Positions 1 through 12,124 of a stretch of 64,000 nt of DNA are shown in pieces (the first letter of the stretch is position 1; each line of letters starts with the position of its first letter). The notes under the pieces were generated by a model, which worked only from the letters and a program-made list of their open reading frames with translations, did not search any database and was not told the origin of the DNA. Location of the stretch: contig CP021231.1 of assembly GCA_003999685.1 (NCBI GenBank), positions 372,001 through 436,000 on the forward strand, given 5' to 3'. A program made the translations under genes and the position numbers. Source of the DNA: Taiwanofungus camphoratus. Its lineage: Eukaryota; Basidiomycota; Agaricomycetes; Polyporales; Taiwanofungaceae.

Positions 1-418
1 CTGGGTTAATTTACTATGTTTTTCTTCGAAATTACTAAATATCTTGACCTCACACGTGATGTGTTCCCCTTTACAACACTGGAGTCAAGTGTACTCGAAA
101 GTTTCTGTGAGCACGATCGGTTCGTCTTTGAACCGAACCGAGCGGTTACTGGACCTACTTGAGCGTCTTCCCTCGACATACTGCTGGAGTTTGACTTCCA
201 CGCTGAAACTCGAATCTGAAATCGTTCCCTACGATTCCGGGTGAGCATTTGTGCCACTGTCATCCTCCAGTATCGCTCCCGTTGACAGCAGCGTCTACAA
301 CATTGATATCGGAGCCTTAACTCTCGATGTAAGTACCAGTCGTCTCCTTGGCAGGATTGTGGTTGACTATTTTCTGCTGCAAACCTATCGCCAGAGTACG
401 GAGTCTACTGCCCAGAAG
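1..418. other. Left edge and upstream region of the RRM gene; no confident gene
   Basis: A plus-strand open frame from about 10 to 162 encodes roughly 50 residues that look protein-like (for example YLDLTRDVFPF and FCEHDRFVFEPN) and ends at a TGA. It could be the 3' end of a gene entering from the left, but I recognise no family and cannot place a splice acceptor. The rest, up to the ATG at 419, is presumably promoter and 5' UTR. A GTAAGT motif near 330 may mark a 5' UTR intron. This is inference only. Confidence 0.25.
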
Positions 419-2189
419 ATGATTACATCCTCAATCCGTGCACAGACACGCAATGTGCTCTTCTCGTGTTGTAGGCTCTATTTCCCAAATGGAATTGCAA
501 CACCTCGCACGTTACTTCCAGCATGCAGTCGAGTAGGACTATCGAGAATGCAACCCCTTCATGGAAGAATAGGGCAACGGCATATTAGCTCCATTGACGG
601 CAGCGGAGAACGCAGCTCAGAGCAGGCACAACAACCTGATGTGTTACTGGGCGTAAGCCCGGGGTCTCAACCTCAGGTACGGACCACTCACCCTGATGCA
701 ACTTCTACCTTGTTTGTTGGAAAATTGTCGCCTTGGGCTACTGTGGCGGACATAGAAGAATTATTTCAGGGCTATGGCGATATGCAAGTGCGAATGCGTA
801 AGTTGTCTCACCTCCGAATTTATGATCTTTCTTCATGTTTTCGGCGTAGAGACTACAAGTAGCGGACAAAACCGTGGATATGCACACATCCAATTCACTT
901 CAAAACATTACGCATCACAGGCTATGCGCCAGCACGAACGGTCTCCGTTCCAATTTGCCGACCGCAACCTTAAGCTGGACTATGCCGTGGATACCCGCCT
1001 AGTCCCTAAGTCGAGAGAATCAGCACGAAGCCGGACGCTGTATGTCGGCAATCTGCCATATTCCGCAGATCCGGATGACCTTCGAGCCTTGCTGGCTGAG
1101 TTCGGTGAGATCGAAGACGTTCGAATCGGTGAGCCAATCCCACCAATGCTTGTTTCAGGTGTGCTCATAAGATATTATCACTCTATTCCTCGTGCAGACT
1201 ATGACTGGAAGGGTCTGTCTCGAGGATTTGCACACGTTAATTTCGCATCATCGGAAGACGGGCAGCGAGTACTAGATCGCCAATGGGAGGAGCCTTTCCA
1301 ACTACAGCAACGCAGACTGTTCATATCATTAGCGAGAGCTCCCAAAGCACAACCGAGTCAGGCGAAGGTTAATCATGAGGAGAAGAGCTTCCACAGGTCA
1401 TTCCCTCCCAGTGAGACAATATGGGTTGGTGGTCTGCCTTCGACTGTGACCAAAAAAGATCTGCGGGACATGTTTGAGAGGTTTGGCGAGATCAAGGCCA
1501 TCAGGATATGTGAGTAGGCTGCTCGAACATTGTTTGCCGTGCGTATTCGATCTTTGCCTTTTCTTCCCAGCCTATCGCAAGGACAATCGATCACGTTATT
1601 TCGCCCATATCGACTTCGGTTCGAAGGACGTAACTCAGGCTATCATCGACGAACATAAGCGGACTCCTCTGACGCTGAATAATGGGCGTCAAATCATTGT
1701 TGATTTTGCTCCCCCTGCAATAATTGAGGACACGTCTCCATATTATACCCTTTACATGGCTGCCTTTCGCGGCGACGAAGCACGCTTACGGGAGTACTTC
1801 GGTTTGCATTCTCCGTTCATTAGGCGTATCGCGTTCCGTATGTCCTTACTGTTTCTGACACCCTACGCCTTACTGATGATCACGTGTGCGTGTTGCATAT
1901 TTCAGTGCCACAGAACAAGTCACTGGCTGAGTCGCAACCCAGACCTGTCTTCATCGAATTCGACACCGTCGAGCGCGCAACTGCCGCAATGAATGCCATG
2001 AATGGGGCGCCCACGCCAGAGGGCGGAGCATTTGAACTTCGGTATGCTCGCCGCCCCAAGATGCCTTCTAGACTTGCCACCGAACACGAGGAGAAACCTA
2101 CCGACTTCGGAATATCAGATCAGGAATCCGTCCCCAAACACTACGGCCCAAAGGCGGAAATGCCATCCGGATACGGTGCTGATTGGTGA
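419..2189 (+). CDS. Four-RRM RNA-binding protein, possibly mitochondrial
   Basis: Five exons (419-797, 850-1128, 1198-1509, 1571-1837, 1906-2189) join to 506 aa. All introns are GT-AG, 52-69 nt. Four RNA-recognition motifs follow one another, each opening with its RNP2-like strand: LFVGKL near aa 97, LYVGNL near 188, IWVGGL near 291 and a weaker LYMAAF near 381. RNP1-like segments RGYAHIQF and RGFAHVNF are visible in the first two. The N-terminal ~75 residues are rich in Arg, Ser and Thr with few acids (starts MITSSIRAQTRN), which resembles a mitochondrial presequence. This suggests, but does not prove, a role in organellar RNA handling. The last RRM is divergent and its RNP1 aromatics are poorly kept. 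The start was chosen because it yields the presequence and no other ATG lies closer to RRM1. I cannot assign an orthologue. Confidence 0.75.
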
Positions 2190-3414
2190 GGGCCGAAGCA
2201 GCGACTACACAAACTGTAGGAACGAGGGTCCGCAGGAGGGAGACTGAAAAGCCAGCGCAAGCTGCACGAGAGTTGGTATGCTTTCGTTTGATGAATCAAT
2301 GCTGTATCTGCTCCCATCATCCCTCTGTTCGTGCTTTTGCACGGAGCTCAGGACGCGGGCAGTTGTCGATAAGTTTCGGGCGCAATTCCAAGAGAGAAGT
2401 CAAATAGAAATTGTCGCCATGATGTCCTAACACCTCACAGATTATGTGAGAACCGCCACGCAACGAGTAAAGACGGCTTCATAGGGTGCAATAACTCTTT
2501 ACGAACGCTTATTCGATACATTTCTTGATGAAGATCCGTAGCTCCTTGATTGTAAGCAGACACGAGGTTCATCCTCTGACCTCACCCTGGCTTCGGTGCC
2601 CATTCAGTCTGAAGGACAATACCTAATGAACGGAGTGTCTGAGAACCTACATTCCAGATACTCCCGAGATCATTGTACCGAAGGTATTGCCCAAAGTGGC
2701 TCGTTTGAAGCATACGTACGTACTTTACGGCCTATCATGAGAGGCATTGTTGTCATCACCATGATGTTTTGGAACATACGGTAGAAGACAACGTGCTACC
2801 TTATGGACATGGAGCCGCACGATGGAGAAAAGATTTCGAGTGAGAGGACTGGGACATCCAGTGATGTTCTGTCCACTTCGCCGGACGGAGGAGTGGGCGA
2901 ACGTTGGATCCGCGAGCCTGCGTTTACCCCCTTCTTTGTGTCGGTGCTAGCTCCTTATCTTGCGACTGTCATACGACCATCACTGTGTCTGCGTTCGCGA
3001 TTATCTTGATTGTGCCGACATCGTCTACCGTAAGAGGGCGATATAATAGAGACCATCACGGGGCCGTCGACTCTTTGTACACAGGACCCTGGTCTTCGAA
3101 ACCTTGACATAACTGGCGGCGACATGTTCGTGAAGGGGGCCGATGGCCCATTCAAGTCTGGGCGTCTGAAGTTGGGGCACTGCCATCTGGGGTCGTACGC
3201 AGGCAGCCGAGTGCGTTCTAGACGAGCACGGGACGAGGCATGGCGTCAGTCGCCCCTCATAGGCAATCCCCCGCCCAGGTCCGGTGATTAATGCTGCTAT
3301 TACATTGAGGATATAAGGCCGCCTTCAATGAACGTCCTGTCTTATCAGACCGAACTCGGGTTGGGGAAAACCCCGTTGCACCTTTGCTCCCAACCACTCC
3401 CATAGGTGTGCAAC
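2190..3414. other. Intergenic region, 3' of RRM gene and upstream of glycogen phosphorylase
   Basis: About 1.2 kb with only short, unconvincing frames. It must hold the terminator of the RRM gene and the phosphorylase promoter. I see no RNA gene, repeat or transposon in it. Confidence 0.6.
3253..3317 (+). promoter_or_regulatory. Candidate core promoter of glycogen phosphorylase
   Basis: An ATATAAG box lies at 3311-3317, 98 bp upstream of the phosphorylase ATG. A CCCCT pentamer, matching the yeast stress-response element core, lies at 3253-3257. Yeast GPH1 is known to respond to stress through such elements. Here the pentamer could be chance, because it is only 5 bp. Confidence 0.3.
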
Positions 3415-6400
3415 ATGACATCCACCATCGATCCCAGCAACATTGGAAAACCTCTCCAGCGGACGCGCAGGCATGTCAGGACGTTGACGGGTAAGATAGT
3501 TTCGTATCTTGGGGAGCCACTCGATGACATCGACCCGTCTTCATTAGGCTATACTCCCGAGACAGATGAAACTGGTAAGGAGAAGTGGCCCAAAGGCGAC
3601 GAGAAGGTGTGGAAGGAGTCCATGCGTGGCCTTGATACCGGTGAGCTTTCTACACCTGGTCCTTGTAGTCATGTATTTGCGCAGATGCAATGTCATGCTC
3701 GCTTCATGCCGATAATGTCGTTATCCTATCCCCGTTCACATAGTCTTCTGTGTAAGTACGAACCAGCGATTATGCTCACCGTAGACATACTTCCGTAGAT
3801 GTCCCGTCCATCACGAAATCAATAGTCAATCATGTTCAGACTTCCCTAGCTCGCCAGGCATACAATGTCGACAACCTTGGTGCCTATCAAGCTGCCGCTA
3901 TGTCTGTTCGGGACAATCTCATCGTATGTATTTGCACACCAGCTCCTAGAACTCCCCCAGCGACCACCTCACAATGCTAATGCGACACGCGCCAGCTCAA
4001 TTGGAATGACACACAACAACACTACTCACGCAAGGCTCCCAAGCGTGCTTACTACCTTTCTCTTGAGTTCCTGATGGGCCGCACTTTGGACAACGCGTTG
4101 CTGAATCTGGGTCTCAAGGATAAGTACACAGAAGGCATCGACAAGCTCGGGTTCAATCTCGAAGACATCCTAGAGCAGGAGCGCGACGCCGCCCTGGGGA
4201 ATGGCGGGCTGGGCCGCCTGGCCGCATGCTACCTCGACTCGTCTGCATCGCAGGAACTGCCCATGTGGGGATACGGCCTGCGTTACAAATACGGTGAGCT
4301 CTTCTACTCAAGCAATAGATTTGAGCTTTAACGGATCGTGTTCCTTGTGCAGGTATATTCCAGCAGCTGATCTCGCCCGATGGCAGTCAGCTGGAAGCAC
4401 CCGACCCGTGGCTGGAGCATGACAATCCGTGGGAGTTGCCCCGTCTCGACGTGACCTACGAGATCCGGTTCTACGGTCATTCAGAGAGGCTCGATAACAT
4501 GAAGGCTGTGTGGAGCGGCGGACAGGAGGTCCTGGCCATGGCGTACGACGTGATGATCCCTGGGTACGAGACCAAGAGTACGAACAATCTCCGGCTGTGG
4601 GAGAGCAAGCCCAAGAGGGGTTTCGATCTGAACAGCTTCAATGGTATATCTGGACATGTTGTATTTTCTTTGATTTGGCTCATGCGACGTTCCCCAGCCG
4701 GTGATTATGAACGTGCTGTCGAGGCCTCGAACAGCGCTGCGGCGATCACCTCCGTCCTGTACCCCAATGACAACACTGGATGCAAGTACTGTTCTTGAAG
4801 TCACCATCGTCACCGCTCATCATAGTTTGTCACAGCTGGCAAGGAGCTACGTCTCAAGCAGCAATACTTCTGGACCGCTGCCAGCTTGGCTGACATCGTG
4901 CGTCGCTTCAAGAATCTGGACAAGCCTCTCTCCGAGATCCCGGAATGTATGCGCACTTCCCCTTTGAATTGGTCGCTACCAGCACTAACACATTCATAGA
5001 CGTCGCTATTCAGCTCAACGATGTAGGTCGACTTTCCAACGCTCTGTTTCCGGGACAATTGAAGTGTACCACTGATCCATGATGCAGACACACCCGACGC
5101 TCGCCGTCCCTGAATTGATGCGTATCCTTGTGGACGAGGAGGACGTTCCATGGGACGCTGCCTGGCAAATTGTCACTAACACATTCTTCTTCACCAATCA
5201 TACAGTACTTCCGGTCAGCCGCCTGCTCACCCGTTCCTAGAATGGTTTCACTGATGAAACAAATCTTGCAGGAAGCACTTGAGGTTGGGCAACGCGTTAC
5301 TTCCACACAAGGATTATATGCTAAGCTCAATTGCAGAAATGGCCTGTTCCTTTGATGCAGCAACTGTTACCAAGGTAAGGCATCTCAATTTTAGAGGATC
5401 AAGTCGTAACCCTCACATGTCTAGGCACATGCAAATCATATTCGACATTGTGAGTGGTTCTTGCATGTCTATAGTATATCATCCTTATATCTCGTTGCTT
5501 ACCTGAATCACAGAATATGTGAGGGTCACCGTCTTACTCGCGGATAGTACTAATGAATGACTGATGAATGCGGGATGTTCTTTTCTAAAGGATTTTCTTG
5601 CAAGGTAATTTACTAACATACCCATGCTGTATTACATGTTGAGTTTCTTCAGCGGTCGAGAAGAAATTCCCTGGCGATCGCGACAAGCTTGCAAGAATGT
5701 CCCTTATCGAAGGTACGTCGCATTTGTAGATTGTCCAATTGTACCTCAATTTCTCGTAAAGAGGGATTCCCGCAATATGTCCGAATGGCCAATCTGGCGT
5801 GTATTGGTGAGCAATCTTGAGACACATTTGAGCCAAATTCACATCTCGCTGGTATAGGGAGCCGACGCGTTAATGGTGTCGCTGAGGTTAGTTCCAGTCT
5901 GTCTGTAGTTTGTAAGGCGTGTAGTGAGAGGTGCTAATTCGGTACTGGCTCGATAGCTGCACAGTGAACTGGTCAGGGTGACCATCATGAAAGACTTTGT
6001 GGACTTCTACGGTGTTAGCAAGTGAGGGTTCATTTCACGGGCGCCATGTCGCGTTCTGACTTGTTTGATGATAGGTTCTCCAATGTCACTAATGGCAGTG
6101 CGTACTTTGATCATATACAGTGTTCTGCTCATTCCGAATTGTGCCTTAGTCACCCCCCGTCGATGGCTCGACCAGGTGAGCTCCGTTGCGCGTATCATGG
6201 TGTTGCGTGCTATTTGTTGTGACACTCGTATCCAGTGCAATCCAGGTCTCAGCCAGCTTATAAGTGAGACTCTCAAGCTGCCAAAGGCAACGTTCCTGAA
6301 GGATCTCTACAAGCTTGAAGTGAGTGAAAGTGTTGTCCGGCGATTTCCCCGAGCTCATGGCTATCTTCCTCAGGGGTTGTTGGAGTACGTAGACGACCCC

Positions 6401-7970
6401 AAGTTTCAGAAGAAATGGGCTGCAATCAAGCAGAGCAACAAGGAGCGCCTTGCGCACCACATCGAGATAACGTTGGGTTTACGGATCAATACACATGCTA
6501 TGTTTGATGTACAGATTAAGGTATGCAGGCTGACTTCGATGCGAACCCTGTGCTGAACTCGGAATTCGTAGCGTCTGCATGAGTACAAAGTATGTTAATT
6601 ACTTATTTGATAGTTAACCCGTAACTGATTTGTGATAATTTCACCCCGTAGCGCCAAACCCTGAACATCATGGGTGTCATCCATGTAAGTCATCCTTCAT
6701 TTCGACCCTTGGGATGCAGCTTTGAAGATTGTGGTACAGAGATATCTCACTTTGAAAGCTATGACTCCAGCGGAACGCAAGAAGGTCAACCCTAAAGTCG
6801 TTTTCTTTGCCGGCAAGGCCGCTCCAGGATGTGAGTCTCAGTATCTTACTAGGCGTTGCTGCAGCCATCTAATGGCCTACCTAGATTACGTTGCCAAGCT
6901 TGTGAGATACATTGTCTATTTCAGGAATATATCTAGACACGAGTTCGTTGTAGACTATCCGTCTAATTGTCAACGTTGCGCGAGTCATCAACGCCGATCC
7001 GGATACCAAAGACTTGCTCACTCTCTATTTCCTGCCCGACTACTCAGTCTCTCTTGCTGAGGTGTTGATACCTGCTTCAGATATCAGCCAGCATATCTCT
7101 ACTGCCGGCACGGAAGCTTCAGGAACGTCCAACATGAAGTTCTGTTTGAATGGTGGTTTGCTGCTTGGTACCGTAGGTAAGGAAACACGGAGCACTTTTA
7201 AATCCTTTTTCTTTGACTTACCAATTCTTAGACGGTGCAAACATCGAGATTGCTGAAGAAGTTGGAGAAAACAACGTCTGTACGTGAAGCCTTCAGTGCT
7301 TGGCACAATTATATATTCATGGTGTCTATTCCAGTCTTCTTTGGACATTTGACACCCGCAGTCGAAGATCTTCGCTATCAGCATATGTACCATCCAGTTC
7401 CGGTCGAGCAGAAATGCCCTCCCTTGGCCAGGGTGCTGCAGGAGGTGGCTGCAGGAAGGTTCGGTGACGGAGCTGTGTATGAGCCGTATGTCTATTTCAG
7501 TCATGAAACACATCCTGCTCTAACATACACTTGTCTCGCCATCGACAGCCTTTTGAACACAATTCGGCAGCATGACTACTATCTATTAACTGAAGACTTT
7601 GACTCTTGTCAGTATTTCTCTGATATTTGTCTTGATTCCAAGGCTTGCTACTACCAGAGTACCTTTGTACTTTGGGAGATATGCAAGTCATATTTAGTTG
7701 TGATCTGTTGGTTCTCCTCTTGTGAATCCAAGACTTACCGTCATAATCAGATATCCAAGCTCTGAAAATGGTGGATGACGCATATCAAGATCGTGTAGAG
7801 TGGATCAAGAAAAGCATCAGGACCACAGCCAAGGTATGTTCCGTGAGTCAAAAATCAAAATACATGAGCTTATATCAACACTACACCAGATGGGCAAGTT
7901 TAGTTCAGACAGAGCGATTCAGGACTATGCCCAAGAATACTGGAATATCGAGAGCACCAAACCAGAATGA
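3415..7970 (+). CDS. GPH1: Glycogen phosphorylase
   Basis: This is the cytosolic PLP enzyme releasing glucose-1-phosphate from glycogen. Thirty-one exons: 3415-3640, 3799-3923, 3996-4293, 4353-4643, 4698-4781, 4836-4946, 5000-5022, 5088-5213, 5272-5283, 5337-5374, 5425-5449, 5514-5518, 5591-5604, 5653-5712, 5762-5806, 5858-5886, 5957-6021, 6075-6097, 6150-6175, 6236-6319, 6374-6520, 6572-6589, 6652-6684, 6740-6830, 6885-6901, 6954-7176, 7232-7279, 7335-7485, 7549-7607, 7751-7833, 7890-7970. They give 886 aa, the usual family length. Signatures: [47 protein letters not shown], and [10 protein letters not shown], whose Lys (about K734) carries PLP. Every junction was set by GT-AG consensus plus family sequence, except one GC-AG intron (4782-4835). 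Exons of 5, 12, 14 and 17 nt make automatic prediction likely to fail here. No inactivating change was seen. Confidence 0.95.
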
Positions 7971-8361
7971 GACAAGCGCCGGTGTACAATGTGTTCTTTC
8001 AAGCAATTATTGGTATAGAGTCTGGCTCCGCAAATGCAACGAAGCTAGCGTGTAATTGTACTCATAGTCGTAGCAAAGGAACGTGTGAGATTATGAATTG
8101 AGTCCGAACTCAAACGGAAAGAAAAGATGGATCCACTCCAACGAAAACCGTAATAATCACGAAATTAACTGAATCAGCATAGCAAGAACCAACGAACTGT
8201 ATACTAGCGATAGTGACAACAAACACAATGCCGTGCTGGCGGGTATCTTTCAGCGTATGAAGCTGAGTCTAATCCTAGTCTCAAATTGCTCATAGAGAAA
8301 CCGTGGTGTCTAGGTTTTCATCAATACCATCGCGAGTATGATGAAGGGTGGGGAGATGAGA
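7971..8361. other. Convergent 3' intergenic region
   Basis: This is the gap between the stop of glycogen phosphorylase (+) and the stop of the Msb1-like gene (-). It presumably holds both terminators. No gene or repeat is visible. Confidence 0.6.
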
Positions 8362-11300
8362 TCAACTTTCACCGGTTTCGATGGCCACTGCGGCTGAGTC
8401 CTCAGGTAGAGGCGCCGGTGAAGGCTCCTTGAGATCGGTTTCTGGCGTCTCGGGGTAGGTGGCACCGTTTTGGTGAGGTTCTAGAGATTGGTCCACACCC
8501 CTGTGTCAGGCTCTGCCAGTCATTAAAATCATCAACCAAGTCTGCTTTACCTTCTTGTCCTGAATCCTCAGGGGACATATTTTGCGCATGTAGAATCTCA
8601 GGAGCATCTCCTGCAGTGAGGGGCTCGGATTGTTGGTCTTCCGGACTGTCGGGCTCTTCTGTCGCCTTATCTGCCTCCGGTAGTTTCTCCTGCACTGCAC
8701 TGGCTGCCGCCTCTTCCCCACTCGACCCAACATCTTCTGCACCCTCGGAAGCTGGAATGTCTTGTGAGCTTGCAACTTCCGGAACCTGTGACGAAGGAAC
8801 TTCTAGTTGCATCCCGGCGCTTTCTGCTTGAGCAGTTGATCCAGCCAACGGATCAACAGCTGAACCTTCGGATGTGATCTGGGGCGGGATACTTTACTTT
8901 TAGTGGCAACTTCAAAAACATGTAGTCACACTGATTTCTCACTCACATTAGCTGATGGATGGATTGTTGTGGATGTAGGAGGGTCGAGGACAGGCTCTTC
9001 CTCTGAAGCGATGAAATTGCTTGTGTCAGTGATAGTCGGCTCTTCCGCTCTTGACAGGCCTTCCTTGGCGGGCTTGTGTTCGAGGGCTGATGTTCCTACC
9101 GCATCATGCAGAGACACATCATCTGCCTTTTGCACAGGAACATGAGTGGGCTGAGGGGATGCCTCATTATTTTCCTTGACCAAATTAGTACCTGCGGTGT
9201 TGACGAGCGATGAAGATTGCTCATCCTCGCCTTGTAAATGAGCAGCCACATCAGCCAATGCAGCAGGCTCACTCGTGCTTAAGGCTACTTGCGGTCCAGG
9301 AGTCTCTCCTGAAAGCACTACAGGCTCCGGTGCAGGAGGTAAAGGTTCAAGCTCAGAGACATCGTCGTGAGAAGCCCCTCTGAGAGCGTCAGTCGAGGCA
9401 ACGACGTCCTGTGGAGCAGACACCACAAGCTTCTTTCCATGTTCTTTCCCGCTGTGGATTGATGAAATAGTAGCAGGAGGCTCATCAGTAGCTGATACTG
9501 GTTGACTTTCGATGACAGGAATGGGGGGGAGCTCGGAAGCTTTGGTCTTAGCAGGTTCCTCTGCGGGGGTAGATTGGGCCTCTGGGGCGCTAGCACCAGC
9601 GCCTACATCAACGCCGGACAATCCTAGGCCCTTCGTTTCCTCAGCTCCCTCGGACTTCGCGGGTGGAACTACAGTATTGCTTTCTGGCTCTTCCACAAGA
9701 ATCTCGCCCATCTCACCCACTCTGGCAGATTGGGTAGCCTTCTTGCGTGCAGCCGGTTTCAAGTCTGGACTACCGGGGGTTATCGTCTGGGTTGGCGAAA
9801 AGAATGTGAACCGCTTCCTGGTTGCGGAAAACGTGGAACTCTTCCGCGATGCCGACACATTGGATCGGAGAGATGGTCTAGGAGAAGACGCACGTTGTGG
9901 AGAAGTCGGAGATACCGGTTGAGGCTCTGGGGGAGGCGGCGGGCGGGTGAATACCTGTTCAACAACTAACCACCCGATGGGCTTGCCGTCTGCTTCGACG
10001 CCAGGAAGGGGCTTCAGCTGACAGACAACAAAACTGGGCCAGTCGGACGTAATGGGGTCAAGCAACGCATCACTCCAGAAGTCGATGAATGCTTCATCCA
10101 GCTGAGTGATGTTTACGAGGGTTGACTTCGACTTCGTAGGCCTTGGTGCAGGACGGCCGGCTGGACCTGACTTCGGATTGTCCACAGACGAGCGCCGGCT
10201 GCGCTCGGGGGAAGACGCCCTACGTCTGGGCTTGCGCGCACCAGCAGGCGGCCTCGTTACCTCCAGATCGTTGTCGAGGAGCGTCGCGGCAAAGTCGTTC
10301 CCCAACGTGCTCGGGCCAAAGCCGATCGCCGAGAAATCCGTCCAGTCTTTTGGAGATGAAGGAGATTGCGAGGGCGCAGCTGACTCCGACGAGGTTGCCA
10401 CCCCGTGAGCGGTACCGTTGCCAGCGACCTTCCCGTTTGTTGAGTAGCCATTGGGCGACCCGAGCGACGTTGCGCGTCCGCGGTCAAGCCTGTGAAGGCG
10501 GTCCGTAGGAGAACTGTACAGATTGATTATGGGAGTCACAGCGTCCGAACTCCCTGCGGGGATAAGCGACAGTAGGCGGATGGTCTCATCGGCAAACACG
10601 CGAGACAAAGTGGGGTAGCCTTCCGGCTGAGCCTGAGGCTCTGTATCGTCGGTATCACCGCCGGTTACTGCCGCTTTCTTGACTGCGTCCCATACACCAA
10701 TGTGTTCGCTGCTGTCAGTGTTTGCATCAGCCTTGATGGCATCGGCAATGAGACGAAGGGGGTGCTGCTTCGGTTTGGCAGTCGTATGATCCGGAAGCTG
10801 GGTGTCGATACGGACGTATAAGGCATCATAACGGCGTGTAGAGAGGCGCGGGCGTGGTAGTAGGTCGCCGTCGGGCGCTGATTCTACAGGTGTGCCTTTG
10901 TTGAACGGATAGCTAGCAACCAATTCAGACAGGCGCAGTGGCATTTTCTTGCGGATCATCTCATCCCTGCAATGTCATTCATTTCGATACGGTATGGACA
11001 TAACATAAAATAGCGCGAACCTAATTTGTGCCAAGAACAGGTGCTCCAATATCCGCCCTGCGCGCTCCCATCGTGCATAGAAAGTAGACCAGTTGTCATT
11101 GTCCTGTGTCCTTGTCTCCGCGAGCAGCCAGAGCCCAAAAAGTTTGGAAAGCTTGCTGCCGGAGATGCCGTTGCGTTCGGAGTGCGCGGCAAGAGACGAA
11201 ATAATCTCCAAGGTGGCAACGAGCAACTGGAGGTGTGCCGGGGGCAGCTGAGGGACGAGTATCTCTGAGAACGCACTCGGAGGGTACGAAGACGCCCGCT

Positions 11301-12124
11301 CAGCTTCAAGAAATGCGCTGTACCACTGCCACTGCCGGCTACTGCCACCGAAAGAGTCACCCTCAAGTCGAAGGTGTCGGAGCGCCCATCGCAGGACCGC
11401 GGCAATGTCATGCGGAGAGCGCGTATACTCCAGCTCGGTGGTAAAGACTGTTAGGGGAGACGTTGGAGTGGGAGAGAGCGTGGTGATCGGGCTTTTAGGA
11501 GCCAGAGAAAGGATGAAAAGAGAAATCAGCTTGCGTTGAACGTCGGGCGACGCGGAGTACCAGTGCGGGTGCATCACACCGAGACTCTCCAGGCCTGTGA
11601 GATCATTGATACAGTCAACAACGGATATGGAAATGGTGGTACGTACCACCACGTTCGATGATAGCGGAAGAACAAGACTTGACCAGCAACAACGTCTCGA
11701 GGGGGCTTAGTCGCCTTGCGCCAATGACATTGTCAGGAAGGAGATTGCGATTGTCCGGGTCGGCTTCGAACACGACGCCGAGTGCGCGGCTCTTCTCCTC
11801 CTTGGGGACGGGGAGATTCAAAGTCAAGTGGGGAACATTGGTGGGTTTGGGCGCGTCGATACTAGGAGAAACCGGACGAGACCTAGCTCTGAACAAAGAG
11901 AAACCTGCGTCTTTCTCCTTCTCCTTCTCCTTCTCTTTCTCCTTCTCTTTTTCTTTTGCCTGAGACGAAGACTCGGAAAAGTGCGCCGCAGACGGTGAAA
12001 TTGTGGGAGAAACGGCCTCGAACTTGCCCTCCAGCAAGGACGTCGCTGACGAGCGTTTGGTCGGACGAGAAGACTCCCTCTCGTCCTTCTTACGTGAAAA
12101 GACCTTGTGTAGGAACGACGGCAT
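8362..12124 (-). CDS. Msb1/Mug8 (DUF1708)-type morphogenesis protein
   Basis: Five exons on the minus strand (12124-11647, 11594-11021, 10966-8947, 8878-8551, 8480-8362) give 1172 aa. The N terminus is short and basic (MPSFLHKVFSRKK), followed by a KE dipeptide run. A helical domain spans about aa 100-420 and includes HLQLLVATLEIISSLAAHSE and GISGSKLSKLFGLWLL, segments I associate with the fungal Msb1/Mug8 (DUF1708) family. Msb1 is linked to Rho/Cdc42-dependent bud growth and its domain resembles RhoGAP folds. The C-terminal ~600 residues are Ser/Pro/Glu-rich and look disordered. The last intron (8481-8550) was placed because reading through gives an unlike tail, while splicing gives an acidic Pro-rich end. 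The family call rests on recalled similarity, not a search; the gene itself is certain. Confidence 0.8.
11911..11957 (-). repeat. CTT/CTC-rich microsatellite encoding a Lys-Glu run
   Basis: An interrupted (CTTCTC)n-type tract on the plus strand reads as alternating Lys-Glu on the minus strand, near aa 57-71 of the Msb1-like protein. Its length is probably polymorphic between strains. Confidence 0.85.

Noticed and set aside
3415-7970. Glycogen phosphorylase as a pseudogene, because the coding sequence is broken into many short open frames with stops between
   Set aside because: Each break coincides with a canonical intron (one GC-AG), and the 31 exons sum to exactly 886 codons plus a stop with all key motifs present.
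8481-8550. Reading the Msb1-like gene straight through to a stop near 8402
   Set aside because: The read-through tail is basic and unlike the acidic Ser/Pro-rich region before it. A 70-nt canonical intron gives a matching tail and a later stop at 8362.
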